Shown: one piece after another, positions 46,136 to 57,510 of the stretch
How the letters are laid out: each line of letters begins with the position of its first letter
Numbering within the stretch: the first letter of the stretch is position 1
NCBI RefSeq assembly: GCF_901000735.1
Contig: NC_081545.1
Coordinates: 9,473,739-9,537,738 of the forward strand
Direction: 5' to 3'
DNA length: 64,000 nucleotides
Source: Corylus avellana
Taxonomy: Eukaryota; Streptophyta; Magnoliopsida; Fagales; Betulaceae
Notes under the pieces: generated by a model
The model's database searches: none
What the model was told of the DNA's origin: nothing
Seen by the model: only the letters and a program-made list of their open reading frames with translations
Program-made: the position numbers and the translations under genes

Positions 46136-46618
46136 TGTAACAACCTCATCTCATATAGCGGAAAAACTGTAATTATCAATACAAAAAAAATACTGTTAAA
46201 ATACTTTTCTTTATACAAAAAATACCCAAAGCTATGTCGTACAAGGCATTTATACAAATCTATCCGACAGTCTAAATTCTAGACAAAACTTAACCAACTT
46301 GGAATCTCTGTACATCTCAATATGAATCTCTAATCACAACTGCATAATTACCTTGATTTTCCATTCCTGCAAGCACTACAAAAAACTGTGAAGTAGTGAG
46401 TCAATTGATTTTCGATAATATAAATCATTGTTGAATCATATATATAGCAAAATGCTAGACAAGTTATAAAACCACAAAAATCCGTATTATTGGATATCAA
46501 TATCATACTCAGTAAGTAAGAATACTTACAGTGGATTACATGAATGGATCATCAAAGGTAATTACTTGAAACCCGTTCTGCTGCAGTTGGTCCATACCCA
46601 TAACAATCTCTTCACTGA

Positions 46619-46650
<32 letters not shown>

Positions 46651-47435
46651 CCTAAACTCTCTTTCTTCCTCTTCAGCTCTCTGTCTTAAATTCCATCTCA
46701 CTCTCGGTTTCTCTCCTCTCTTTTGTATGAATGAGGCATTTAAATAAGGAATGATTAAAAGAGAAAGAAGAAAGATGGAAGTAGGTGAGAGTTTGTCGGC
46801 AGAGGGAGAAAAGAAAGAAGAAAGAAAGAAATAATATAAAATGAATAAAATAATATGAATAAGAAAGAAAGAGTGAGAGTTGGTGAGAGTTGTCGGGGGA
46901 GAAAAGAAAGAAAAGAAAAAAATAATATAAAATAAGAATATAAAAAGGATTAAGAAAGAAGTTTAGGTGTGAACTCAAATTTAGGTTTGAATAAAAAAAA
47001 GAATAAGAAAGAAAAAGTGGGAGCATTGTTCGGCAAGTGGGTTGGTAAAGTCAAAAATGGACAAAGAAGAAAAGTGAACTAATTTGGATACAGATTTTCC
47101 GAAATCTGACCCATCATAATCTGTCTAATGTCCTTAATTAATCAGTCACCAAAAATTATAATCATACTCCAAATTATACCAATCAATCATCAATTATCAT
47201 ATCTCTTAAATCTCCCAATAAAATAATCAATATAAAATCATCATCATGATATAATAACCTCAAAATAATATTCATAAGATCTAATAAATTCCTCAAGAAT
47301 AAATATTATTACCTAATATCATCAATAAATATCTCAACCTCAAAGTAAATGCCATTACCTAATATGAATATTAATATAATCATAGCATCAATTTAATATC
47401 TCTAAAATAAGACTTTAAAAATCTGGGTTGCTACA
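46136..47435 (-). repeat. LTR 3 of three-LTR element (5' end)
   Basis: 1300 bp, next to the primer-binding site at about 46119-46132 and the right-hand GTTGT duplication at 47436-47440. Confidence 0.85.
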
Positions 47436-47440
47436 GTTGT

Positions 47441-48007
47441 CAACCCAGGTAGCGACTCGGATTCAAGGCCTGTTAAGAATAAAAGAAGGATTAGTGATGG
47501 AAGGCCGCGAAATGGGGGGTGTGGCGGCTATTCCACCTCCGATGCCTAAGTTAGAATTATGGAGAGATTACAGAGAATAATAGAATAGAAAATAATATCA
47601 AGATAAGAGTAGAGAGAGAGAGATTTCACTGTCTTTTGTGTTGCAATGGGCTGCTTCTTTTATAGATGCCCTGGTATATGAGTGTTGGGAGGACTCTTAC
47701 TTGACTCCCGAACTCTATGGAGTTTGTTTGCTTAGGTGGATGTTTCCCATAACATTATGTGGAGAGGTTGTGGTGGTTTTTGACCGTATTTGGACTGTCT
47801 TCCCCCATTTTATGGACACATGTGGTCTTGTTTTAACTGCATGGTTCTAAGGTGGATCTGGCTGCATTAGTGCTCATTTTCTTTTATGGGCTTTTGGTCA
47901 CAAAGTAAGGTTCATTAGGCCTTCTGATGTGTCTACAAGCTATGGGCTTTTCTTTGTTATCGGTGGGCCTTCGTTTGAGCTTTGTAAGGAGAGAAGTATT
48001 TTGTCAC
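47441..48007 (-). mobile_element. fragment of a Ty3/gypsy-type LTR, minus orientation
   Basis: On the minus strand a TATA-like CATCTATAAAAGAAG (near 47655-47670) is followed by CTAACTTAGGCATCGGAGG (near 47540-47557), the same arrangement as in other LTR relics in this window. The three-LTR element inserted at its left edge. There is no coding sequence. Confidence 0.5.
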
Positions 48008-48085
48008 ACCAAACACGATGTTTAAAGAAGAAATACAAGAAAAAAAAATGCTAAAAAAGAATCCGAAGACAACCCCATTGACAAG

Positions 48086-48870
48086 GCCTTAAAGGTGGCG
48101 GTGAATTCCCTTGAAACTCATCCTGAGGTTGTGATGTCGTATATTCTTCGGATTCAAAGCACCGCAGCCGATTTTTTGGCATTGTTGACAAAAAAGTTGT
48201 CATGCGGAGTAATGAAATATGACTTTTCCGAAAACAAGTCTACTGAATACAAGACATTTTGGGATGACCAGCAAAAAGAGGATCCTGACATGGTTAACTT
48301 GCTGCAAAAATCCTTGATATGAGAAAATAGTATTCCGAGGGTTTTGAAGAAATTGCTCTTAGAAGATCTACTTCTGACTACTCTCAAAGTAAAAGAGGAA
48401 AAAGACTATGAAGTGATTTGCGTGATGCGTATAGCAATTATTCAACCAGCACCAAAAAAATTCAGAGAAGATCTAGAAAAGTTGATGAAGGTTATCACTT
48501 TTTATTTGAAATAGTTTTTTTAAATATTTTGAAAAATGTCATGTGAAGTGGTTAACTTGCTGCAAAAATCCATGATATAGAAAAATAGTATTGCGAGCAT
48601 TTTGAAGAAATTGCTCCTAGAAGATCTACTACTTCTAAAAAGAAGAAAAAGACTTGGAAGTGATTAGTGTGATGCGTGCATAAATTGTTCAACAAGTACC
48701 AAAAATAGAAAGAAGATTTAGAAAAGTTGATGAAAGGTATAACTTTTTATTTGAAATATTTTTTTAAAATATTTTAATGAGTATTTTCTAATGTTGATTT
48801 TCCTTCCTTCAGGAATTGTGAAACAACTAGAAATGGGAAATGTCGAGCAGATTGTTGGGAGATACAAGTC
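48086..48870 (+). pseudogene. A-B1-B2-C copy, unit 1
   Basis: Module A (AVNSLETHPEVVMSYI, DFLALLTKKLSCGVMKYDF, EYKTFWDDQQKEDPD) runs straight into B1 (MVNLLQKSLI, stop, LEDLLLTTLKVKEEKDYEVI). B2 follows from about 48550 with further damage, then C at about 48816. A and B1 are in one frame here, which suggests they were one exon of an ancestral gene. I recognise no family. Confidence 0.55.
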
Positions 48871-48949
48871 AAACACGATGATTAAAGAAAAAAGACGAGC
48901 AAAAATGCGAAAAAAGAATCTGAAGACAACCCCTCTAGCCAGGCCTGAA

Positions 48950-49734
48950 AGGTGGCGTTAGATTCACTTAAAGCTCATCCTGAAATTGTTGTACTGTAAA
49001 TTCTTTGGGTTCAGAACACCACAACCTATTTTTTGGCATTGTTGGGAATAAAATTGTCTAGTGAAGTAATAAAATATGATTTTGCCAAAAACAAAGTCCA
49101 CTGAATACAAGACATTTTGGGATGACCAGTAAAAAGTGGATCCTAACATGGTTAACTTGCTGCAAAAATCCTTGATATGGGAAAATAGTATTCCGAGGAT
49201 TTTGAAGAAATTGCTCCTAGAAGATCTACTTTTGAATACTCTCGAAGTCAAAGAGGAAAAATACTATGAAGTAATTAACATGATACGTGCAGCAATTATT
49301 CAACCAGCTCCAAAATTGAGAGAAGATTTAGAAAAGTTGATGAACGCTATCACTTTTTATTTGAAATATTTTTTTAAATATTTTGAAAAATGTCACGTAA
49401 AGTGATTAACTAGCTGCAAAAATCTATGATATTGGAAAATACTATTCCGGGCGTTTTGAAGAAATTGCTCCTAAAAGATCTACTTCTAACTACTTTTGAA
49501 GTAAAAGAAGAAGAATACTATGAAGTGATTAGCGTGATGCGTGCATTAATTATTCAACAAGCACCAAAATACAAAGAAGATTTAGAAAAGTTGATGAAAG
49601 GTATAACTTTTTATTTGAAATATTTCTTTAAATATTTTTAATGAGTATTTTCTTATGTTGATTTTCCTTTATTTAGGACTTGTGGAACAACTAGAAATGG
49701 GAAATGTAGAGCAGATTACTTGGAGATGTAAGTT
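48950..49734 (+). pseudogene. A-B1-B2-C copy, unit 2
   Basis: Module A is damaged. B1 (49136-49405, 89 codons open) and B2 (49426-49641, 71 codons open) are the best-preserved B copies. Both show LEDLL or LKDLL, then EVKEEXYYEVI, EDLEKLM and ITFYLKYFFKYF. Module C is at about 49677. Confidence 0.6.
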
Positions 49735-49804
49735 AAACACGATGTTTAAAGAAGAAAGACGAGGAAAAATGCTAAAAAAGAATCCAAAGACAACCCCTTT
49801 GAGA

Positions 49805-50480
49805 AGGCCTTAAAGGTGGCGTTGGATTCACTTGAAGCTCATCTTGAAGTTGTGGTATCATATTTTCCTCAGGTTTAGAACACCACAACCGATTTTGTTG
49901 GCATTGTTCGCAAAAAAATTGTCATGTGAAGTAATGAAATATGACTTTGCCAAAAACAGGTCTACTGAATACAAGACATTTTGGGATGGCCAGCAAAAAG
50001 TGGATTCTAACATAGTTAGCTTGCTGTAAAAATCCTTGATATGAGAAAATAATATTTCGAGGATTTTGAAGAAGCTGCTCCTAGAAGATCTACTTCCGGC
50101 TATTCTCGAAGTAAAAGAGAAAAAAGACTATGAAGTGATTAACATGATGCGTGCAACAATTATTAAACCAGCACCAAAATCGAGAGAAGATTTAGAAAAG
50201 TTGATGAAAGCTATCACATTTTATTTGAAATATTTGTTTAAATATTTTGAAAAATGTCATGTGAAATGATTAACTTGCTGCAAAAATCTATGATGTGGGA
50301 AAATTGTATTTCGAGCCTTTTGAAAAAAATTGCTCATAGAAGATCTACTTCTGATTACTTTCGAAGTAAAAGAAGAAAAATATTATGAAGTGATTAGCGA
50401 GATGTGTGCATAAATTATTTAACCAGCATCAAAATCCAAAGAAGATTTAGAAAATTTGATGAAAATGAAAGGTATCATTT
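49805..50480 (+). pseudogene. A-B1-B2 copy, unit 3 (truncated)
   Basis: Module A (LARKLS-like part as LFAKKLSCEVMKYDFAKNRS) and B1 (50066-50269) are partly open. B2 is broken, and the copy ends where GGTGGTCGG-type repeat DNA begins near 50485. Confidence 0.55.
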
Positions 50481-50484
50481 TAAA

Positions 50485-50590
50485 AGTTGGGAGTGGTATG
50501 GCCACCCCCAACTTGCAACACCCAGGCCAAACGGGTGTGGTTCGGCCACCCCCATTTAACAAGTTGGGGGTGGTCGAACAACCCCATAGG
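50485..50590. repeat. GGTGGC-type transposon DNA, target of Ty3/gypsy element
   Basis: CCACCCCCAACTTG and GGGGGTGGTCGAAC words, as inside the fold-back elements. The sequence resumes at 56038 on the other side of the retrotransposon. Confidence 0.6.
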
Positions 50591-51237
50591 TGATGTAGAT
50601 CGAAGTGTTTGGGATTTCATGAGGAAGACGAGAATAGATGGTAGTGTGAAGACACCCCGAAAGATGGTGACGCGATCCCAAATTCGTGCGGCAGAAATGG
50701 GGGTTCCTAGAACTGTGATCGATCGCACGATGACTGCGATCGAGTGCCCAGCCCCTGAAAGTGTGATGCCCGTTCTTGGTACTATGAACGATCCTCCTCT
50801 GTGAATGCGATCGATCGCATGTTTGAGCGCACCTGGCCTCTAGAAGTGTGATCGAGCGCTCGCGTGCCTGCGATCGAGCATACGCAGGGCATTATGTTAA
50901 TTTTATGTCTTTTATTAGCTTTAAACCGACTTTATTTCATTGTTTTACTAGGATTCGGGTTTTGAGAGTCTATATTCCGTGTTTTAGTAGTATTAGGAGT
51001 CTTGGAGGCTATAAATACATGCTTATAGCCTCTAGAAAAGACAGTTTATGATTATTATTTGGTTTTCTCAATAAGAATACTTAGAGTTGAGTTTCTTCAT
51101 TACTTTCCCTTAAATTCATAGATAGCATCTATTGATTTGAGAAGTTTTCTTTGATTATTGTGGTAGTCTCATAATCTTAAGGTATTTCTCCCTTCTACTT
51201 GCTGTTTTCTTGTTCACCACTATCCATCGCTGCATCA
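50591..51237 (+). repeat. 5' LTR of Ty3/gypsy element
   Basis: It contains several GCGATCGA / CGATCGATCGC palindromic words in its first 300 bp and a TATA box, GCTATAAATACATG, near 51008. It ends CTGCATCA. Confidence 0.85.
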
Positions 51238-51265
51238 GTTAGTATCAAAGCCCAAATTTCTTTCC

Positions 51266-54200
51266 ATGGCGCCGCCAAACACAAGGGGAAGGGGTAACCG
51301 CAATGCAAATTTGGAGAACGTGTATGAACATGAGGACTCAGTTCGTGGAGAACAAGCGGCGGCATAGTGGCAATTTATGGAGGACACAATTGCAGAATTG
51401 AGGGCATAACTTGCTGCCGCCAATACTTGATTGGCCAATCCGGAGGTTCATCGTGAGTGTCGTCACCAACCCTCACCGCTCGGCTCGGATGGGGAAGACG
51501 AACAAGGTACGGAGAATGAAGCTGGGAACCTTTTTGCAGGGCGCAGAGTACATGGCCATCAACCCCATATACAAGCCCATGCCAATCAATGGGAGAGCGG
51601 TTTCAAACTCGATATTCCAGAATTCTAAGGGGATCTTCAGCCCGAAGAATTTTTGGACTGGGTAGCGGCAGTTGGAGAAATTCTTGAGTTTAAGGGGGTG
51701 CCTGAGGATCGACGAGTTTCTTTGGTCGCAACCAAATTCAAGGGAAGAGCTACGGCATGGTGGCAGCAATTGAAGCAATCAAGAGAGCGGAAGGGCAAGA
51801 CAAAGATCAACAGGTGGGAGAAACTGTTGAAGCATATGCGGCTAGCCTTTTTCCCCTACAATTATACCCGAACCATGTATCAAAAGCTACAAAATTTGAG
51901 CCAAGGTTCAAAGTCCGTGGATGAATACACAAAAGAATTCTACAAGTGCCTAACACGTGTTGATCTAACCAAAACAAATGACTAACTAGTGTCCCGATAT
52001 ATTGGAGGTTTACGTCAACAAATTCAAGATTCTCTAAGCCTCTTTGATCCTCATAATGTGTAAGAGGCCCATCAAAGGGCGCTATTGCTAGAAAGGACGG
52101 CTTCACGAGGGACTTTTGGAGTATTTGGTTGAGGAATTGGGGGAAGCACAAACCGATCAAGCAGGCCATTCACGGCGCGAAGCACCACTCAAACGCTAAA
52201 CCAAGGCTGGACCCTAACTACCACGGGATGACCGACCCGAGTTGCAGCAACTAATAGGCCTAAATATTTTAAGTGTGGCGAACTGGGCCACCGAATGGTT
52301 GATTGCCGCAAAGGGGAAAGGTATGATAAGGAGCTACTTATCGACTCGGGAGACACCTTCGATGAACAAGGCGAAGGAGATGAGCAAGAAGCAATCGTCG
52401 ACGACTATGAAGGGGTTGATGAAGAATTTGTTACCGGGGATGACAGTCCTCTATTGTTTACACCCCGGAAGGTCGAGAATGACGATGGCCAGCACCATAA
52501 CCTTTTCCAAAAGACATGCATGATTGGGGGCAGTTGTGATAATGTAGTGGCGGAGGAAACGGTCCGAAAATTGGGCCTTGGGATGGAGAAAAACCCTGCA
52601 CCATATCGTTTGAAGTGGCTCAAGAAAGGAAACAAGGTAATAGTATCCAAATGTTGCCTTGTGAGTTTTTCCATTGGCACTAAGTATAAAGATGAAACAT
52701 GGTGTGATGTGGTGGCCATGGATGCATGCCAATTTGTACTCAGAAGGCCATGACAATATGATAGGAATGCTCATCACAACGGGAGGAAAAAATCCTATTG
52801 TTTTTTGGTGGACAATGTGAAACTTACTCTCCTACCAAATCCGAAAGAAGAATCCAAACCTTCTAAAGGGGCGGGTCAAACGCTATTGGCCAAGCACGAG
52901 TTCATTTAGGAGATGCTAGATTTTGATTGTGTGTATCTATTATATGGCAAGGAGTGTAGCTCCACAGAGGTAGTGCCAGAAGCAGTGAAGGGTTTGTTAG
53001 AAGGATTTTTGGATGTGTTCCTAGTAGAGTTACCCGAGGATCTACCACCCCTTCGTGACATTCAACACCAAATCGACTTGGTGCCCGGGTCTAGCCTTCC
53101 CAACCGACCATACTACTGCATGAGCTCCAGGGAGCATGAAGAGTTGAGGGGACAAGTGGAGGAACTACTAGTCAAGGGGCATATTTGGGAGAGTTTGAGC
53201 CCATGTGCAGTTCCAGCCTTGCTCATGCCTAAGAAGGATGGAACATGGAGGATGTGTGCAGATAGTCGCGCCATCAATAAGATCACAGTAAGGTACCAAT
53301 TTCCTATTCTTCGTTTGGATGACTTATTGGATCAATTGAGTAGGGCAACAATTTTTCACAAAGATGGATTTGAAGAGCCGATACCACCAAATTTGGGTGC
53401 GGGGTGGTGATGAATGGAAGACCGTGTTCAAAATGCGAGAGGGGCTCTATAAATGGTTGGTGATGTCGTTTGGGTTGTCTAATGCTCCTAGCACCTTTAT
53501 GAGGGTGATGAATCAAGCATTCCGCCCATTCATCAGCACTAGCTAAATGTTCCTTCATGACTGACTTGGTCCTTTTTCTTGGATACGTGGTGTCCAAAGA
53601 TGGTTTGGCGGTGGATGAATCGAAGGTAGCAGCAGTCCTGGATTGGCCTCTCCCAACTACACTACATGAGGTACGCAGCTTCCACGGGTTAGCATCTTTT
53701 TATTTATTCAAAACTTTAGCACCATCTTGGCGTTGCTTACGGAGTGTATGAAGCCGGGGAAATTTATGTGGAGTGACGCAGCAACTTCTGCCTTCGAGTT
53801 GATCAAGGTAAAATTGACTACAGCCCCATCACTAGTCCTTTCAGATTTTGACTTACCTTTTGAGTTACATTGTGATGCCTCAAAGATAGGCATTGGGGTG
53901 GAACTCAGCCAAACAGGCAAACCCATGTCCTATTTCAGTGAGAAATTGAAGATCGTACAACTCAATTACAACACCTATGATATTGAGTTCTACGCGTTGG
54001 TGCAAGTACTGAAACATTGGAGCTCATACCTCGCCTACAACGACTTCATCTTGTATTCGGACCACGAAGCCCTAAAGCACCTTAATAGTTAGAAAAGTTG
54101 TCATCCCGACATGCTAAATGGGCCGCCTTTGTCCAGCAATTCTCATTTACAATAAAGCACAAGTCGGGCGCATTGAACAAAGTGGTAGAGGCCCTCAGCC

Positions 54201-55490
54201 GAAAAACATCACTATTGACCACAATGAATTTGGAGGTACTAGGATTTGAATTATTAAAAGATTCTTTGACTATTGATCCGTTTTTTGGTCCTATTGTTGG
54301 GGAGGTGTCATCAGGAGTGCGGGAAGACTTTGGTCTGTACAATGGGTTCCTCTTCAAAGGTACTCAACTGTGCATTCCTGAAGGCAGTCTACGGTTGAAG
54401 ATTATCCAAGAACGCCACAATGAAGGTCACATGAAATGGGATAAAACATTACAACTGGTAGCAGACCAGTTCTATTGGCCAAGCATGCGGAAGGAGGTGG
54501 AAAGATTAGTGAAAAACGGCCGAGTATGTCAAGTGTCCAAGGGGTCGGCTACCAATGCTGGATTGTATATGCACCTTCCTATTTTGGAGGAGCCATGGAC
54601 CAATGTGAGTATAGACTTCGTGTTGGGCTTACTAAGGACCCAAAAAGGTAACGACTCCATCTTTGTAATTGTTGATAGATTCTCTAAAATGGTGCATTTC
54701 ATTGCTTGTAAGAAGACAGCCAATGCAGTGAATGTGACACAATTGTATTTCAGAGAGCTCTACCGCCTCCATGGGCTACCATTGTCCATATTTTCCGACT
54801 GTGACACAAGATTCCTTAGCCACTTTTGGCGATGTTTGTGGCAATTGTCATGTACCAAGCTTGATTTCTACAGCGCTACCATCCACAGACAGACGGGCAA
54901 ACGGAGGTTGTTAACCGCTCATTGGGAGCCTTACTTTGGAGTCTAGTGGGGGAGCACCTCAAGTTATGGGATCAAAAATTGTTCCAAGCCGAGTTCGCCT
55001 ACAACCGTTCAACTAACCGGAGCACCGGCCTTAGCCCATTCACCATCATTTGTGGGAGTAATCCTCGTGCCCCGTTGGATTTAGCACCTATTCTGGATTT
55101 GAAGCGACCACATGTTAAGGCCGAAGACTTAATAGTCTAGATACAGGAGGGTCACAAGTTCACCATTAAGAATTTACAGGAGTCCATAACAAAGTATAAG
55201 GCGAATGCATATAGGAAACACTGCGCAGTAGAGTTCGAGGAAGGGGATTTTGTGTGGGCTGTGTTGACTAAAGACAGGTTTGCTGTGGGAGAATACAACA
55301 AGTTGGCTGCCCACAAAATTGGTGCGGTAGAGATTATAGAGAAGATCAATTTGAATGCTTACCGATTGAAGTTGCCTAGCCATATTAAGACGTCTGATGT
55401 CTTTAATGTCAAACACCTTGTCTCGTTCACAGGTGAATCTTTGGATGAGGATGTGAATTCGAGGGCGAATTCTCTCCAACCAGGCTCGCG
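51266..55490 (+). pseudogene. gag-pol polyprotein remnant, Ty3/gypsy
   Basis: It starts MAPPNTRGRGN at 51266. The gag core (about 51653-51985) has ATAWWQQL and EYTKEF. A zinc knuckle near 52265-52310 has Tyr in place of the first Cys (YFKCGELGHRMVDC). A protease-like part lies at about 52520-52750. Reverse transcriptase (about 52913-53545) keeps [11 protein letters not shown] and [13 protein letters not shown] but jumps from FRPFIS to FLGYVVSKDGL, so the FDD active site is deleted. RNase H runs at about 53790-54190. Integrase (54400-55440) has a decayed zinc-binding part, an IDFVLGL core and a terminal KIGAVEII / DVFNVKHL segment. At least eight frame breaks separate these parts. Confidence 0.9.
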
Positions 55491-56032
55491 TGGCAGAAAA
55501 GAGGGTTCCTGGAACTGCGATCAATCGCACGATGACTGCGATCAAGTGCCCAGCCCCTGGAAGTGTGATGCCCGTTCCTGGTATTGCGAACGATCCTCCT
55601 CTGTGAATGCGATCGATCGCATGTTTGAGCGCACCAGGTCTCTAGAAGTGCGATCGAGCACCCACGTACTTGCGATCAAGCGCAAATGGGGCATTATGTT
55701 AATTTTCTGCTTTTTATTAGCTTTAAATCGACTTTATTTCCTTATTTTACTATGATTAGGGTTTTGGGAGTCTATATTCCGTGTTTTAGTAGTATTAGGA
55801 GTCTTGGAGGTTATAAATACATGCTTATAGCCTCTAGAAAAGACAATTTATGATTATTATTTGGTTTTCTCAATAAGAATATTGAGTTTTTTCATTATTT
55901 TTCCTTAAATTCATAGATAACATCTATTGATTTGAGAAGATTTCTTTGATTATTGTGATAGTCTTACAATCTTATGAATATTTATCCCTTCTACTTGCTG
56001 TTTCTTGTTCACCACTATCCATCACTGCATCA
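55486..56032 (+). repeat. 3' LTR of Ty3/gypsy element (5'-truncated)
   Basis: It matches the 5' LTR from GGCAGAAA onward, with scattered differences including loss of some CGATCG words (for example ATCGATCGC against ATCAATCGC). The first 100 or so bp of the LTR are missing, so coding sequence (SRANSLQPG) runs straight into it. Confidence 0.8.
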
Positions 56033-56037
56033 ATAGG

Positions 56038-57510
56038 CTATGAGGATGTTTGGCCACCCCCAATTTTTTACCCCTTTTTATTTTGTTATTTTATTTTATT
56101 TTTTTAATTTTAGTTACAATTTATTTTCTTATTATTATTTTTTTATTTTCTGCAGCCTACATGGCACAAAAAACATAAGTACCACTTATGATATAATGCA
56201 ATTAAGGGTATCGAACTTTTAGTTTCTTTCAATTATCCTCTTCCGTTAGGATTTTTCATTATTTTTTGTCAAAATACCCTTTTTTAATAAAAAAATTGCA
56301 AATATGTTTTTTTTTATAAAATAAGTAACCGCTTGAATCTTTACGATTTTTTATAATAAAAAACATAGGTATTTTGGAATTTTTGACAAGATTTAATTGA
56401 AAATTCTAATGAAATTGGGTAATTAAAAGAAATTGAAAGTTCAATACCCTTAATTGAGAGTTTTTGAACTTCATATGAGTGTTTTCAAAACATGTGAAAG
56501 TTCATGAGAGTTTTGTGAAGTTTCCCTGAATAATTATAAGGAAAAATTTCACTTACCCCCAAAGTATTATGGGTTTTATAATGTTAACCACAAATTGCCA
56601 AAAGTTGTAATGTCGGTATCTCATTTTCAATCCCTTTTAATTTAAGCCCTATTGTTGAGGTTTAGGGTTAATTTAAACAGAAAACAAGTCAAATATCTCT
56701 AATACTCTTGTAAAATTTATAAAAATATAATTAATTAAAAAATTAAGAATTGATAAAAAAAATAAATAAAAAAATAAAAAAAATAAATAAAAAAAACCTA
56801 AACCGGACCCAGAGCCCACCGAAGAATTTTTACTTTTTTGAAAAACAAAATTTAAAAATGGAAGTATTTTGAACATTTTGCATTCTCTGTTAGAATTTTC
56901 TGATAACATTGTAAATCTCAGAGTAATTAAGTGAAGTTTTTCTCTAATAATAATAATAATAAAAAATAAATTCATTAATGCGTTAATCTTATAACAACAT
57001 TGTGCGATAACTTTGTTGAGCTTAAATCCAATTGAATTGTTTAAATTTGCACTGCTCATCTCTATCCATTTTCCAGTCAAAATTGTCATCTACTAATTTG
57101 TCTTTGTCCCTGCTGTTTGATATGTGTGAAGCCGAAAACTTGGACCCAGATTTTCGTAATGAACTCAAACAAGTAGCCTCCAAAAGATCAGACTGCTGGA
57201 AATCGTGATTTGAATTCATGTACTCTTAACATCATCAAGCTGGGAATTTTAATTCTTGAGATATCAGAAAGATCAGACTCACCTCCATGGAGATGGAGAG
57301 TCTACATGTGGAATTATTTTGAAAAATCATTCCAACGTCATAATCTTTCAAACCGAAACTTTGACAAGAAAAATAGCTAAAACAATTGTGTAGAGACTAG
57401 AGAAGGTAAAATGAGGAAGAATAAAGGCCATCAGAATATCTACCAAGTTGTACGTTGGGTAATGGGCCAGTTCGAAACCAAACATAGATATGGGCCAAAG
57501 AAGGAGTAGA
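56038..57510. repeat. fold-back repeats and duplicated blocks
   Basis: 56040-56530 contains a palindromic fold-back sequence (AATTAAGGGTATCGAAC against TTCAATACCCTTAATT) related to those in the 26 and 34 kb copies. 56540-56950 has another AT-rich degenerate element. About 56940-57070 repeats 33460-33590. A 65-codon minus-strand frame at 57022-57219 is protein-like (SDLLEATCLSSLRKSGSKF) but unrecognised. Confidence 0.5.

Larger units (their letters stand above)
42297..47435 (-). mobile_element. three-LTR non-coding LTR retroelement with 5-bp TSD
   Basis: Three LTRs (42297-43523, 44180-45497, 46136-47435; TGTAAC and CTACA ends on the plus strand) alternate with two non-coding internal regions of about 650 bp (43524-44179, 45498-46135). 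GTTGT at 42292-42296 and 47436-47440 is the target duplication. On the minus strand each internal region starts with ATGGTATCAGAGCC, a primer-binding site for initiator tRNA-Met. It ends with the purine tract AAGGAGGGAAGAT before TGTAGC in the left copy, so the element points leftward. No gag or pol exists, so it is non-autonomous (LARD/TRIM-like). Three LTRs imply recombination between two copies, or a tandem replication product. LTR 2 contains an assembly gap. Confidence 0.9.
48008..50480 (+). repeat. tandem array of A-B-B-C modules, period about 862 bp
   Basis: Units start at AAACACGATG at 48011, 48871 and 49735 (spacings 860 and 864 bp); the last is truncated near 50480. Each unit carries module A once, module B twice about 245 bp apart, and, in the first two, a 37-nt segment ending in AG followed by module C. 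Every unit has stops and frame changes, yet the reading frame is largely kept within each module. Confidence 0.85.
50591..56032 (+). mobile_element. degenerate Ty3/gypsy LTR retrotransposon
   Basis: ATAGG at 50586-50590 and 56033-56037 is the 5-bp target duplication. The 5' LTR (50591-51237, 647 bp, TGATG to CATCA) is followed by TTAGTATCAAAGC, a decayed initiator-Met primer-binding site. The 3' LTR (about 55486-56032) has lost roughly its first 100 bp. Between them the order is gag, protease, reverse transcriptase, RNase H, integrase, as in Ty3/gypsy. The coding part has many stops and frameshifts and lacks the reverse-transcriptase active site, so the copy is inactive. Confidence 0.93.

Noticed and set aside
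42297..47435. A coding LTR retrotransposon with gag-pol
   Set aside because: Both interiors are about 650 bp with no polyprotein similarity. Only the PBS and polypurine tract are recognisable.
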